DNA of 64,000 nucleotides, from assembly GCF_003116585.1 (NCBI RefSeq), contig NZ_QEHM01000007.1:124001-188000 (forward strand). Reading direction: 5' to 3'. Below are positions 1-8,139 of the stretch, one piece after another. The notes under the pieces are model-generated. The model had not been told where the DNA came from and did not search any database. It saw only the letters and a list, made by a program, of their open reading frames with translations. This stretch comes from Albibacillus kandeliae. GTDB taxonomy: Bacteria > Pseudomonadota > Alphaproteobacteria > Rhodobacterales > Rhodobacteraceae. Numbering within the stretch: the stretch's first letter is position 1; every line of letters starts with the position of its first letter. The translations under genes and the position numbers were made by a program.

Positions 1-1215
1 TACTCGCTGGCCACTGCCGTCGGCCGCGAGGCAGGCATGGTGGTTCAGCAGGGTCTCAAGCAAGATACGAAAGCTGCCGCGCAAAAGATGAAAGCGGCGA
101 CGAAGGCAAAGCTTGGCAAGGACGCAGGCCCCAAAACGGCGAGTTTCCTCGTTGCCATCCGGAACGAGTTCTCGACAGTCTACGATCCAATGGTCAAGAG
201 CGCGAAGGTGGCAAAGGACGGTTCGTCCGACCGTGGCCGATACTTGCTGATCGACTCCGGGGGAAACCAGATCACGACCCGCGACCAGTACAAGGCGCGT
301 GCGGTGCAAGTCGCCCTTAGTTCCACGGGCTACGACAAGGATTCGGAAGAGGGCAAGGCCGTTGTGGCCGCCGTCGAGAACGACTTCATGGCGGAGCTGG
401 ACAAGAAGAAGGCGCCGCCCTGGAACCTCGCCTCGGGCGGTTTCTCGGAGGAAACCATGGTTGCCCTGACGCCGGGCGCCACGGGTCTGCGGACCGAGTG
501 TATCGGCGAAGCGGCGAAAGAACCGAGCACCCCGGCGGAGGTCGGCGCACGCACCAAGAGCATTCTGACGGGGCTGCTCGACAAGCTCGGGCCGAATCCC
601 TCCGCCACCGTTGCGGTCGACACCGCGGGCATGCACGATTTCAGCCTGACCGCCGACAGCCCAAGCATGCAGGAGTTCCTCTCCGGCCCGGGTTCGACGG
701 CGCAGAAGATTCAGGACAAGCTGGTCAAGCCCGGTAGCGACCTTGCGAAGAAGGCGCTGACGGTCGAGGAGGCGCAGAAGACGTTCGACGATATCCTGAA
801 CCCGGAGATCGCGGAACTGGAGGCGGACTCGGTGAATTCGGGCAAGTCGACGACAGAGCGCAAGAAGGCGGAGACGAAGCTCAAGCAGCTGAAGGCAAAT
901 ATCGCCACGCATCGCCCGACTGCGCCAGTGACGCCGAAGGATTTGAAAGCGGCTATCGGCTCTGCGGTTAAGGGGGTCTATAGAGCCGAGTATTTCGAGA
1001 ACAAGCTTCAACGGAAACTTGTGCAGGAGTATTCGGAGCCGCAGATCGTGCTGGCGGATACCAACTGGGGCGATGCGGAGTCGCATACCTTTTTCGTGGT
1101 GGCCCCCGACCCGATCTCGGGGGAACCGATGCTCTGGCAGAAGTCTGACCCGCCGGGCAGCATGAGTCAGCTGGGCGGGGATTGGCTGCAGGCGAGCTGG
1201 GGCCTGCTGAATTGA
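1..1215 (+). CDS. Hypothetical protein, 5' end outside the window
   Basis: The frame is open from the first base of the window, with no stop before the first ATG at 37, so the gene probably begins upstream and only the C-terminal part (about 400 residues) is visible. I do not recognise a family. The visible part is lysine- and alanine-rich at its start, has a charged helical stretch around residues 250-310 (counting from the ATG at 37) that could form a coiled coil, and ends in a more globular Trp-rich segment. No signal peptide or membrane segment is seen. The next gene starts 10 bases after the stop, so the two are probably co-transcribed. Function unknown. Confidence 0.6.
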   Translation, partial: YSLATAVGREAGMVVQQGLKQDTKAAAQKMKAATKAKLGKDAGPKTASFLVAIRNEFSTVYDPMVKSAKVAKDGSSDRGRYLLIDSGGNQITTRDQYKARAVQVALSSTGYDKDSEEGKAVVAAVENDFMAELDKKKAPPWNLASGGFSEETMVALTPGATGLRTECIGEAAKEPSTPAEVGARTKSILTGLLDKLGPNPSATVAVDTAGMHDFSLTADSPSMQEFLSGPGSTAQKIQDKLVKPGSDLAKKALTVEEAQKTFDDILNPEIAELEADSVNSGKSTTERKKAETKLKQLKANIATHRPTAPVTPKDLKAAIGSAVKGVYRAEYFENKLQRKLVQEYSEPQIVLADTNWGDAESHTFFVVAPDPISGEPMLWQKSDPPGSMSQLGGDWLQASWGLLN

Positions 1216-1225
1216 CAGGGGACGC

Positions 1226-1768
1226 ATGATGGACACACTGGAACTCACGCTGGGAGACGACGGGATCGTCGGGCTGGTGAACGACGAGGAGGTGCTGGAG
1301 GATCTCGCGGCCCTGCAGCAACGCGCGCCGGATGCGCCGGCCGAGGACCTTGCAAGGGTCGCCTCGGCTCTTGGCGAACCGGGATACGACGTGATCCTCG
1401 ATCCGGCCAAGTACGAGGCCCTGACGATGGCGCGCTTCGAGAAGGAGGACCCGGCCATGCCGTGGCAGCCGACTGTCATGCGGATCCGGGACTTTGGCCT
1501 GCCGGATTTCTCGGCCATCGAACGGCCCCGTCTGGAAGGGCAGACGCTGGTCTACTTTGCGCGCGATACCCACACCGGGCTGCCCTACCGGGTGACGTTG
1601 CCCATCGGGTCGGTCGGCGACGCCAGTTTCGAGCCGATGGCGCTGACGCCTGTTCCGGGCGATCCGGTGCCGGTGCCGGAGTCGATCCGTGAGAGTGCGC
1701 TGGGGCCCCGCGCGGGCGACGAGGACAACCTCAAGACAGCGGTGGACGACGAGGACGAGGAGGGCTGA
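1226..1768 (+). CDS. Hypothetical acidic protein
   Basis: A 180-residue protein that begins Met-Met 10 bases after the preceding gene, with GGGGAC upstream as a possible ribosome binding site. It is strongly acidic and ends in a run of Asp and Glu, typical of a soluble cytoplasmic protein. No signal peptide, membrane segment or known catalytic motif is visible, and I do not recognise the family. It could be a small partner or immunity-like companion of the larger upstream protein, but that rests only on adjacency. Its stop lies one base from the stop of the convergent GntR gene. Confidence 0.6.
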   Translation: MMDTLELTLGDDGIVGLVNDEEVLEDLAALQQRAPDAPAEDLARVASALGEPGYDVILDPAKYEALTMARFEKEDPAMPWQPTVMRIRDFGLPDFSAIERPRLEGQTLVYFARDTHTGLPYRVTLPIGSVGDASFEPMALTPVPGDPVPVPESIRESALGPRAGDEDNLKTAVDDEDEEG

Positions 1769-1769
1769 T

Positions 1770-2471
1770 CTAGCCCGCCTTTTTCAGCACTTCGATGGCC
1801 TGCACCACGGCCTGCGTGGTGTTTTCGATATGGCTGCGGATCACCGATTGCGCGGTGACCACGTCCTTGTCGAGGGCCGCTTCCATCAGGGCACGGTGCT
1901 CGGCATGGATGTCGCGGGTCAGGACCGTGCGCACACGGCTGAGGCGGCGATAGCGTTCATGATGCTTGAACATGCTGGCCCGGGTACGAAGCAGCCATGT
2001 GGAGGGGCAGGCGGCGACCAGAGCCTCGTGGAAGGCGTGGTTCAGCCGTTCCCATTCAGCAAGGGCCTGGACACCCTGCGCCGGTCCCGTTTCCAGCCGT
2101 TCGAGCCGGTGGAAGGTGGTGATCACCCTTTCTTCCCACGTGCTGTCCCCCTTGGGGATCGACAGGCTCAGCGCCTCGGCCTCGACCAGCTTGCGAAGGT
2201 CGCCGATTTCGCGCGCATCCTGCGCGGTGAAGGGGGCGACGATGAAACCGCGCTGCCCGAGGATCTCGACGAGGTGGTCGCCTGCAAGGCGTGACAAGGC
2301 CTCGCGCAGGGGGCCCGACCCGATGTCATAGCGGTTGCGCAGCATCTCGATCTTGAGCTTCTGCCCCGGTTCGAGCGCGCCCGAGACGATGTCTTCGCGC
2401 AGCAGGCGATAGGCCCGTTCCGCCGTTGTCTTCTCGGTCATTGCCGTCTCCGCGCCGTTCAAGCTGTTCAT
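1770..2471 (-). CDS. GntR-family transcriptional regulator (FCD type)
   Basis: A 233-residue regulator with an N-terminal winged helix-turn-helix (about residues 15-80, including SGPLREALSRLAGDHLV) and a C-terminal all-helical FCD ligand-binding domain with the usual scattered Asp/His residues (for example the HAEHRALMEAAL segment near residue 190). FCD regulators usually repress catabolic operons and are released by a carboxylic-acid ligand. The start is set by AGGAGG six bases upstream of the ATG at 2471. The gene diverges from the TRAP/meta-cleavage operon that starts at 2613, and the 141-base gap holds two copies of a palindrome, so it most likely controls that operon and itself. Confidence 0.88.
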   Translation of the reverse strand: MNSLNGAETAMTEKTTAERAYRLLREDIVSGALEPGQKLKIEMLRNRYDIGSGPLREALSRLAGDHLVEILGQRGFIVAPFTAQDAREIGDLRKLVEAEALSLSIPKGDSTWEERVITTFHRLERLETGPAQGVQALAEWERLNHAFHEALVAACPSTWLLRTRASMFKHHERYRRLSRVRTVLTRDIHAEHRALMEAALDKDVVTAQSVIRSHIENTTQAVVQAIEVLKKAG

Positions 2472-2549
2472 TCGGTCCCTCCTGTGCCGGATGATAGCCG
2501 GTTCTCCGGTCTTGCTCCAGAATTTTCATGTTTTGGTGAATAATGCAAA

Positions 2550-2590
2550 AATATCAATATTTGTATTGACGATGACAGAATATCGATATT
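2550..2590. promoter_or_regulatory. Pair of AATATCnATATT palindromes, putative GntR operator
   Basis: Two 12-bp sites lie in the gap between gntR and the TRAP operon: AATATCAATATT at 2550-2561 (one mismatch from symmetry) and AATATCGATATT at 2579-2590 (perfectly symmetric), centres 29 bp apart. The region is markedly AT-rich compared with its surroundings. Position and symmetry fit binding by the divergent FCD regulator; no binding data are available. Confidence 0.6.
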
Positions 2591-2612
2591 TCTTCCGCCT
2601 CGGGAGGACGAG

Positions 2613-3173
2613 ATGGACGAAACACTTCGATCAGATTCGGTGAGGGGCGGGCTGACGCGGATCAGCCGGGCGCTCGCGCGGGCAGAATCCTTCGGCATCG
2701 GTGCGCTTATGGTCGGGATCTTTGCGCTCCTCATGCTCAACGTGGTGTCGCGCAGCATCGGCTCGCCGGTGATCTGGGTGGACGAGGCCGCGGTCTACCT
2801 GATGATCTGGGCTGCCCTGCTGGGGGCCTCGCTGGCGCTGGCGCGGCGCGAACACCTTGCCGTGACGCTGCTGCCCGACCTGCTGAGCGAACGGGCGCGT
2901 GCCGGACTGGCGCTCGCGGTCGATATCCTGCTCTTCGTCTTCTTCATCCTCCTCGCTGCAATCCTCTGGCGCTGGTTCGATCCGGTGACCCTGTGGCGCG
3001 CCGGCTCGGTCGCGGACTTCTCGCGCGAGACCTTCAACTTTCTCTACCAGGAGCCGACCGTGACGCTCGGCCTGCGCAAGCTGTGGTTCTGGCTGATACT
3101 GCCGGTCTTCTGCTTCAACGGTCTGATCCACAGCCTCGCGCACCTGACCGGTCCCCGGGAGGACATCGCATGA
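2613..3173 (+). CDS. TRAP transporter small membrane subunit (DctQ type)
   Basis: A 186-residue inner-membrane protein with four predicted hydrophobic segments (about residues 25-50, 60-85, 95-125 and 150-175) and the conserved DctQ pattern of a Trp-Val-Asp-Glu motif before the second helix. It is the small permease of a tripartite ATP-independent periplasmic importer, driven by the ion gradient. GGGAGG seven bases before the ATG supports the start. It is the first gene of an eleven-gene operon; its stop overlaps the start of the large permease (ATGA at 3170). Confidence 0.88.
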   Translation: MDETLRSDSVRGGLTRISRALARAESFGIGALMVGIFALLMLNVVSRSIGSPVIWVDEAAVYLMIWAALLGASLALARREHLAVTLLPDLLSERARAGLALAVDILLFVFFILLAAILWRWFDPVTLWRAGSVADFSRETFNFLYQEPTVTLGLRKLWFWLILPVFCFNGLIHSLAHLTGPREDIA

Positions 3174-4441
3174 TCGCGGCGGGCAGTTTCATCGGGTTTC
3201 TTGCGGCGGGTGTGCCGATCTCCTTTGCGCTGATCCTGCTGGCGCTGGTCTATATCGCGGTTACCGGCAACTGGATCCTGTTGCAGTCGTTCCCGCAGCA
3301 GTTCTTCGGAGGCATGGAGAACTACGGTTTGCTGGCGCTGCCGCTGTTCATCCTGCTGGGCGAGTTCATGAATGCGGGCGGCATCGGGAGGCGCTTGATG
3401 GCGCTGGCGCTGGCCATCCTCGGGCAGCTGCGCGGCGGTCTGGCCTATGTGAACCTCGTGGCCAACATGATGATGGCCTCGATCCTCGGTTCGACCGTGG
3501 CGCAGATCACCATCATGTCGCGGATCGCGGTCCCCGAGATGGAGCGCGCGGGCTATCCCAAGGACGTGAGCGTTGCGATCACCGCCGCTGGTGGCCTGCT
3601 GGCGCCGATCATTCCGCCGTCGATGATGTTCATCATCTTCGGGGTGATCGCGCAGTTGCCGATCGGTGACCTGTTCATCGCCGGGATCGTGCCGGGCGTC
3701 ATGATGTTCGTCGGCTTCCTGCTGGTCGTCGCGTGGCTGGGGCGCAAGCACGGCTTCCCGACCACGCCGCCGATGCCGCTGCGCGAACGCATCTTGGCCG
3801 TGCGCAACGCATTGCCCGCCGCGCTGATTCCGGTGACCATCGTGGGCACGATCCTGGGTGGTATCGCCACCCCGACCGAGGCTGCGGCAATCGCTTCGGC
3901 GGCGGCGGCCTTCATCGGGCTCTTCGTCTACCGCGAAATGACGTGGAAACAGATCCTGCCGGCCTTTGTCAGCGCCGGGCGCGGATCGGCGGTGGTGCTG
4001 TTCCTGATCGCCGGGGCGCAGGTGTTCAGCTGGGTGATCACCTTCGAGAACCTGCCGGCGATGGTGGCCGCGTGGATGCAGTCGCTGACCACCAACCCGG
4101 TCGCCTTCCTGCTGATGCTGAACGTCATGCTTCTGTTGCTCGGCATGGTGGTTGACCCGATCCCCGCGATCATCCTCGTGGTGCCGGTGTTCCTGCCGGT
4201 GGCGATGGGGGTCTACGGGATCGACCCGTTCCAGTTCGGGGTGATCCTCTGCCTTAACCTGACGCTGGGGTTGCTGACCCCGCCGGTCGGCACCGGGCTC
4301 TTCGCGGCGGCGCTGATGAGCGGTATCCGCGCCGAACGGATCGCGCGGCTGATCCTGCCGTTCCTGTTCTCGATCGCGCTGGTGCTGGTTCTGCTGGCGG
4401 TGTTCCCGTGGCTCTCCACAGCGCTGAAGGATGCCGTCTGA
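3170..4441 (+). CDS. TRAP transporter large permease (DctM type)
   Basis: A 423-residue, very hydrophobic protein with about 12 transmembrane segments and the DctM hallmarks, including the PTEAAAIA segment and a GxxxPPSMM-like loop (LAPIIPPSMMFIIFGV region). It is the translocation subunit that works with the DctQ protein upstream and the solute-binding protein at 5379. The start at 3170 overlaps the dctQ stop, and its length then fits the family; an in-frame upstream ATG at 2993 lies inside dctQ and is unlikely. Its stop overlaps the next start (TGATG at 4439). The substrate is probably the aromatic or carboxylate compound broken down by the operon. Confidence 0.9.
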   Translation: MIAAGSFIGFLAAGVPISFALILLALVYIAVTGNWILLQSFPQQFFGGMENYGLLALPLFILLGEFMNAGGIGRRLMALALAILGQLRGGLAYVNLVANMMMASILGSTVAQITIMSRIAVPEMERAGYPKDVSVAITAAGGLLAPIIPPSMMFIIFGVIAQLPIGDLFIAGIVPGVMMFVGFLLVVAWLGRKHGFPTTPPMPLRERILAVRNALPAALIPVTIVGTILGGIATPTEAAAIASAAAAFIGLFVYREMTWKQILPAFVSAGRGSAVVLFLIAGAQVFSWVITFENLPAMVAAWMQSLTTNPVAFLLMLNVMLLLLGMVVDPIPAIILVVPVFLPVAMGVYGIDPFQFGVILCLNLTLGLLTPPVGTGLFAAALMSGIRAERIARLILPFLFSIALVLVLLAVFPWLSTALKDAV

Positions 4442-5382
4442 TGGCGCGGGTCATGGTTCTGGGCGGCGGGCTGATCGGATGCGGCTGGGCCGCGGCCTTT
4501 GCCGGGGCGGGGCACGACACCTGGGTGGTCGACCCCGATCCGGCCACGGCAGAGCGGCTGGCCGGGGTGTGGGAGGCGGCGCGGCCGGTGATGGCGGCGC
4601 TGGGGTCCCTGCGTGAGGGGAGCGAGGCGCCGCGCCATGCGCTGCGCGCCGAAGATGCGCCTGCGCCGGAGCTGGTTCAGGAGGCGCTGCCCGAGGATCT
4701 CGGGCTGAAGCACCGGGTGCTGGCCGATCTTGAACGCCGGATCGGGGCGTCGGTGCCGGTGGCCTCCTCCTCGTCCGGGTTCACCCCCGGTGCGATTGCG
4801 GAGGGCATGGCCCATCCCGAGCGGCTGTTCATCGCGCATCCCTGCAATCCGCCCTACCTGATGCCGACGGTCGAACTGGTGGGGCAGGAGACAACACCGG
4901 ACCAGATGCTGGCGGATGCAGAGGCGCTCTACGCGGGCATGGGCAAGACCGTGCTGCGCATGGCCAAGCCGATGCAGGGGCATCTCGTGAACCGGTTGCA
5001 GTTCGCCCTGTGGCGCGAGGCCGTTCACCTCGTCGCATCCGGCGCCGCGACACTGGCGGACGTGGAGCGTGCGGTCAGCGAGGGGCTGGCGCCGCGCTGG
5101 TGCCTGATGGGGCCGGGCGGCGTGTTCCACCTGTCGGGCGGCGCATCCGGCATGGCGGGATACCTCGCGGCCCTCGGTCCCGCGACCGAAGCGATGTGGC
5201 GGGATCTCGGGGCTCCGGCCCTGGACGAGGCGACGGGCCGCGCGCTGGAACAGCAGATGAGCGCCGCCGACCCGCGGCCCGTGGCCGAGATTGCCGCGGC
5301 GCGCGACCAGGCCCTGCCCGAGGTGATGCGGGCGGTGGCCGAGATCAGATCGAATTCTCATGGAGAGGGAGGAAGACAATGA
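4441..5382 (+). CDS. 3-hydroxyacyl-CoA dehydrogenase-family NAD-dependent dehydrogenase
   Basis: A 313-residue protein with an N-terminal Rossmann fold (GGGLIGCGWAAAFAGAG, residues 8-24, followed by Asp31, which favours NAD) and a C-terminal 3HCDH domain. The catalytic pair is present: His133 in AHPCNPPYLMP and Glu145. The single short C-terminal domain resembles the L-gulonate/L-carnitine dehydrogenase branch rather than fatty-acid oxidation enzymes. It sits between the TRAP permease and the TRAP binding protein with overlapping ends, so it probably oxidises a hydroxy acid that enters by this transporter. The start at 4441 is preferred over an in-frame ATG at 4408 inside dctM. Confidence 0.8.
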   Translation: MARVMVLGGGLIGCGWAAAFAGAGHDTWVVDPDPATAERLAGVWEAARPVMAALGSLREGSEAPRHALRAEDAPAPELVQEALPEDLGLKHRVLADLERRIGASVPVASSSSGFTPGAIAEGMAHPERLFIAHPCNPPYLMPTVELVGQETTPDQMLADAEALYAGMGKTVLRMAKPMQGHLVNRLQFALWREAVHLVASGAATLADVERAVSEGLAPRWCLMGPGGVFHLSGGASGMAGYLAALGPATEAMWRDLGAPALDEATGRALEQQMSAADPRPVAEIAAARDQALPEVMRAVAEIRSNSHGEGGRQ

Positions 5383-6353
5383 AACGTTTCTACAAGAGGG
5401 CCCTGGGCCCAATCCTGAGCCTGGCCGCGCTGGCCTTGCCGCAGGTGAGCCAGGCCGATGAATACCGGCTGGGCCTGATCACGCCGCCGCCGCACCAGTG
5501 GACGGTCTCGGCGATCGAGGCCGCGGCGGAGATCAAGGAGAAGACCGAGGGCCGTGTCGATATCCTGATCTTCCCGTCGGGGCAGCTGGGCAACGAGGCG
5601 CAGATGCTGCAGCAGCTGCAGACCGGCGCGCTGGACTTTGCCTTCTTCACGCTGGGCGAGTTTGCCAACCGGAACCCGAACTATGGCATCTTCCTCGCGC
5701 CTTACCTCGTCGATGACGTGGCCGGTGCGCGCGAACTGCTGAAGGGGCCGACCGCACAGAAGCTGCTGGACGGCATGGCCGACTTCGGTCTCGTCGGGTT
5801 TGGTTGGGGCATGGCCGGGATGCGGATGATCGTGACCGGGCCCGAGGTCAAGACGGTGGAGGACCTGAAGGGTCTGAAGATCCGGACCATCCCGTTTGCG
5901 CCCGAGCTGGCGTTCTGGACCAGCCTTGGTGCCGCTCCGACCCCGATGCCGCTGCCCGCACTGTATGATGCCTTTGCCAACGGTCAGGTGGACGGGATGC
6001 AGATCGACGTCGAGGGAACCTGGAACACCAAGTACTACGAGCACGCCAAGTCGATCATCATCTCGAACCACATGATGTTCCCGATGGCGGCCATCGGCTC
6101 CGGGCGCAAGTGGCAGGGTATCTCCGAGGCTGACCGGGCGGTGATCAGCGAAGTCTTCGCGGCCAAGCTGGACGAGATGGTGGGCAAGTACGGCGAGATC
6201 GACGCCAAGTACAAAGCCGATCTGGAGACCACGAATGTTCCGGTGACCACGGTGGGCCGCGACTGGTTCGGCCCGGCCATCGATGCATGGTATGAGGAGT
6301 GGCGGACCAAGGCCCCGATGCTGAGCGAGATCGAGGCCGAGGCCGGCCACTAG
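5379..6353 (+). CDS. TRAP transporter solute-binding protein (DctP type)
   Basis: A 324-residue periplasmic binding protein. The N-terminus is a signal peptide (basic start, hydrophobic core, cleavage after about residue 25 near VSQADEY). The body follows the DctP pattern: a PSGQLGNEAQMLQQLQTGALD segment typical of the ligand domain and GLKIRTIP, where the Arg normally grips the substrate carboxylate. The ATG at 5379 overlaps the previous stop and follows GGAGGGAGGAAG. It delivers substrate to the two permease subunits at 2613-4441. The ligand cannot be read from sequence; the operon context suggests an aromatic or hydroxylated carboxylate. Confidence 0.9.
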   Translation: MKRFYKRALGPILSLAALALPQVSQADEYRLGLITPPPHQWTVSAIEAAAEIKEKTEGRVDILIFPSGQLGNEAQMLQQLQTGALDFAFFTLGEFANRNPNYGIFLAPYLVDDVAGARELLKGPTAQKLLDGMADFGLVGFGWGMAGMRMIVTGPEVKTVEDLKGLKIRTIPFAPELAFWTSLGAAPTPMPLPALYDAFANGQVDGMQIDVEGTWNTKYYEHAKSIIISNHMMFPMAAIGSGRKWQGISEADRAVISEVFAAKLDEMVGKYGEIDAKYKADLETTNVPVTTVGRDWFGPAIDAWYEEWRTKAPMLSEIEAEAGH

Positions 6354-6418
6354 GAGGAACGGCGCCGGGCCGGCATGTGTCGGCCCGGGCCCGCAGGCGA
6401 TTGAGGGAGAGAGAGACC

Positions 6419-7285
6419 ATGACTGCACCATTCCGCGACCTTCGTTACCTGCGCCTGCCGGTGCCGAGCCTGGACGCCGCGGCCGAATACGGCAGCGACG
6501 TTCTGGGACTGAAGCTGGAGGACCGGACCGACGCCGCGCTCTACTTCCGCTCGGACGCCCGCAATCACGCGCTCTGTTACGTGGACGGCGCGGGCGAGCC
6601 CGTGGCCTCGGTTGCCGTGACGGTTGCCACCCGCCCCGAGCTGGACGCGGCCAAAGAGCGGCTGGAGGCGGCAGGGTTCGCAGCCGACTGGCTGGATGCC
6701 GAAAGCTGCGCGGCGCGACAGATCAAGGCGGGTGTCACGGCGCCTGCGCCGAATGGCGTGATGGTCGACATCGTGTGGCGCCCGATGACCTCGGGCTGGC
6801 CGTTCCACGGGCCGCGTCCCACCGGCATCGTCGGGTTGCAGGCGGTGCAGATGGCCTGCACCGACGTCGCCGCCAATGAACGGTTCTGGACCGAGGGCAT
6901 CGGCGGCACGGTGTCGGACTGGGCCGGGCAGGCGGCCTTTATCAATATCGACGGGGCGCACCACCGGGTCGCGCTCTACCCCTCCGCGCGCGACGGGGTG
7001 CTCGGTATCTCCTTTGGTGTCGAGACCACCGATCACGTGATGCGCAACTGGTACTTCATGCAGGGGCGGCAGCTTCCGGTCGTGCACGGGCCGGGGCGGC
7101 AGCCGACCTCGGGCGCCAAGTTCGTGAGCACCCGAGGCGTGGGCGACATCGTCTACACCTATGCCACGCCGATGGGTGCGCCGGAGGCGAACGGTCCGCG
7201 CCAGTTCCCGGACGAGGCGCTGAGCCATTGCGCATGGGGCTCGCCCAGCACCATGCCCGAGTTCAACGGAGGAGCCGACAAATGA
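6419..7285 (+). CDS. VOC-fold protein, extradiol dioxygenase paralogue lacking the metal ligands
   Basis: A 288-residue two-domain vicinal-oxygen-chelate protein, clearly related to the next gene (shared GPGR.PTS.A.F and HH.(V/I)AL.P motifs). Aligned with that gene and type I extradiol dioxygenases such as BphC, the metal-ligand positions are changed: the first His is Ala142, the second His is about Gly196 and the Glu is Tyr246; the active-site His in GPGRH is Gln228. Only the HisHis pair at 181-182 remains. It probably cannot bind catalytic iron, so a structural, regulatory or binding role, or a non-oxygenase reaction, is more likely. The start at 6419 follows GGGAGAGAGAG; the 65-base gap before it is the longest in the first half of the operon. 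Confidence 0.75.
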   Translation: MTAPFRDLRYLRLPVPSLDAAAEYGSDVLGLKLEDRTDAALYFRSDARNHALCYVDGAGEPVASVAVTVATRPELDAAKERLEAAGFAADWLDAESCAARQIKAGVTAPAPNGVMVDIVWRPMTSGWPFHGPRPTGIVGLQAVQMACTDVAANERFWTEGIGGTVSDWAGQAAFINIDGAHHRVALYPSARDGVLGISFGVETTDHVMRNWYFMQGRQLPVVHGPGRQPTSGAKFVSTRGVGDIVYTYATPMGAPEANGPRQFPDEALSHCAWGSPSTMPEFNGGADK

Positions 7286-8139
7286 TTGAGTTGAAGGACG
7301 TCGTCTATTGCCGCCTCGGCACCACCGACCTCGCGGGGGCGGAATGGTACGCGGTGAACATCCTCGGGCTGGAGATTTCCGGGCGCCGCCCCGGCGCGGT
7401 CTACTTCAAGTCCGACGACCGCCAGCACACGCTCTGCTACTTCGAGGGCAACCCGGAGGATCAGACCACCGCGTTCGAAATCGGCTCGGCGGACGATCTG
7501 AACCGTGCGGGGGCAACGCTCGACAGCCTTGGCCACGCGGTGCACTACGGCACCCGCGAGGAATGCGAGTTGCGCCACGTGGCGGCGTTCATCGCCTTCA
7601 AGGACCCGATGGGCAACCAGATCGAGTTCGTCCTGCGCCCCGATACCTCGGCGCGGGCCTATCACGGCACCCGCGATGCGGGGATCACCGGGTTCAGCCA
7701 TGTGGGTCTGTGTTCGAACGACCTCGAACGGGACGAGGCGTTCTGGACGCAGGTCTGCAACGCGCGGGTGTCGGACCGGATCGGGGATGCTCCGCTGATG
7801 CGGCTGGGAACGATCCACCATTCCATCGCGCTGTTCCCGTTCCACAAGCCGGGGATCCAGCACATCAACCACCAGGTTGCCGGGACGGACGACATCCAGC
7901 GCAGCTTCAACTTCGTGCGCGAGAAGCAGCTGACCGTGACCTTCGGGCCGGGCCGGCATCCGACCTCCTCGGCGGAGTTCCTGTATTTCACCGGGCCGGA
8001 GGGGATGACCTTTGAATACTCCAGCGGCGTGGCCGAGATCCACGACGAGCCGCTGTGGCGCGACCGCCAGTTCCACTTTGCGCCCAAGGGCTTCTGCCAG
8101 TGGGGCGCGGCCCCGAACATTGCCGCGTTCAAGGATTGA
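7282..8139 (+). CDS. Type I extradiol ring-cleavage dioxygenase (VOC superfamily)
   Basis: A 285-residue two-domain enzyme of the BphC/catechol 2,3-dioxygenase type, which opens a catechol ring next to the hydroxyls with Fe(II) or Mn(II) and O2. The active site looks complete: His140, His194 and Glu245 as metal ligands, His179/180 as the acid-base pair, His226 in GPGRHPTS and Tyr235. The start overlaps the stop of the degenerate paralogue (ATGA at 7282), so the two are made together. Downstream genes turn a ring-cleavage semialdehyde into pyruvate and an aldehyde, which fits this role. The exact catechol is unknown; a homoprotocatechuate-like acid would match HpaH and HpaI downstream. Confidence 0.85.
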   Translation: MIELKDVVYCRLGTTDLAGAEWYAVNILGLEISGRRPGAVYFKSDDRQHTLCYFEGNPEDQTTAFEIGSADDLNRAGATLDSLGHAVHYGTREECELRHVAAFIAFKDPMGNQIEFVLRPDTSARAYHGTRDAGITGFSHVGLCSNDLERDEAFWTQVCNARVSDRIGDAPLMRLGTIHHSIALFPFHKPGIQHINHQVAGTDDIQRSFNFVREKQLTVTFGPGRHPTSSAEFLYFTGPEGMTFEYSSGVAEIHDEPLWRDRQFHFAPKGFCQWGAAPNIAAFKD

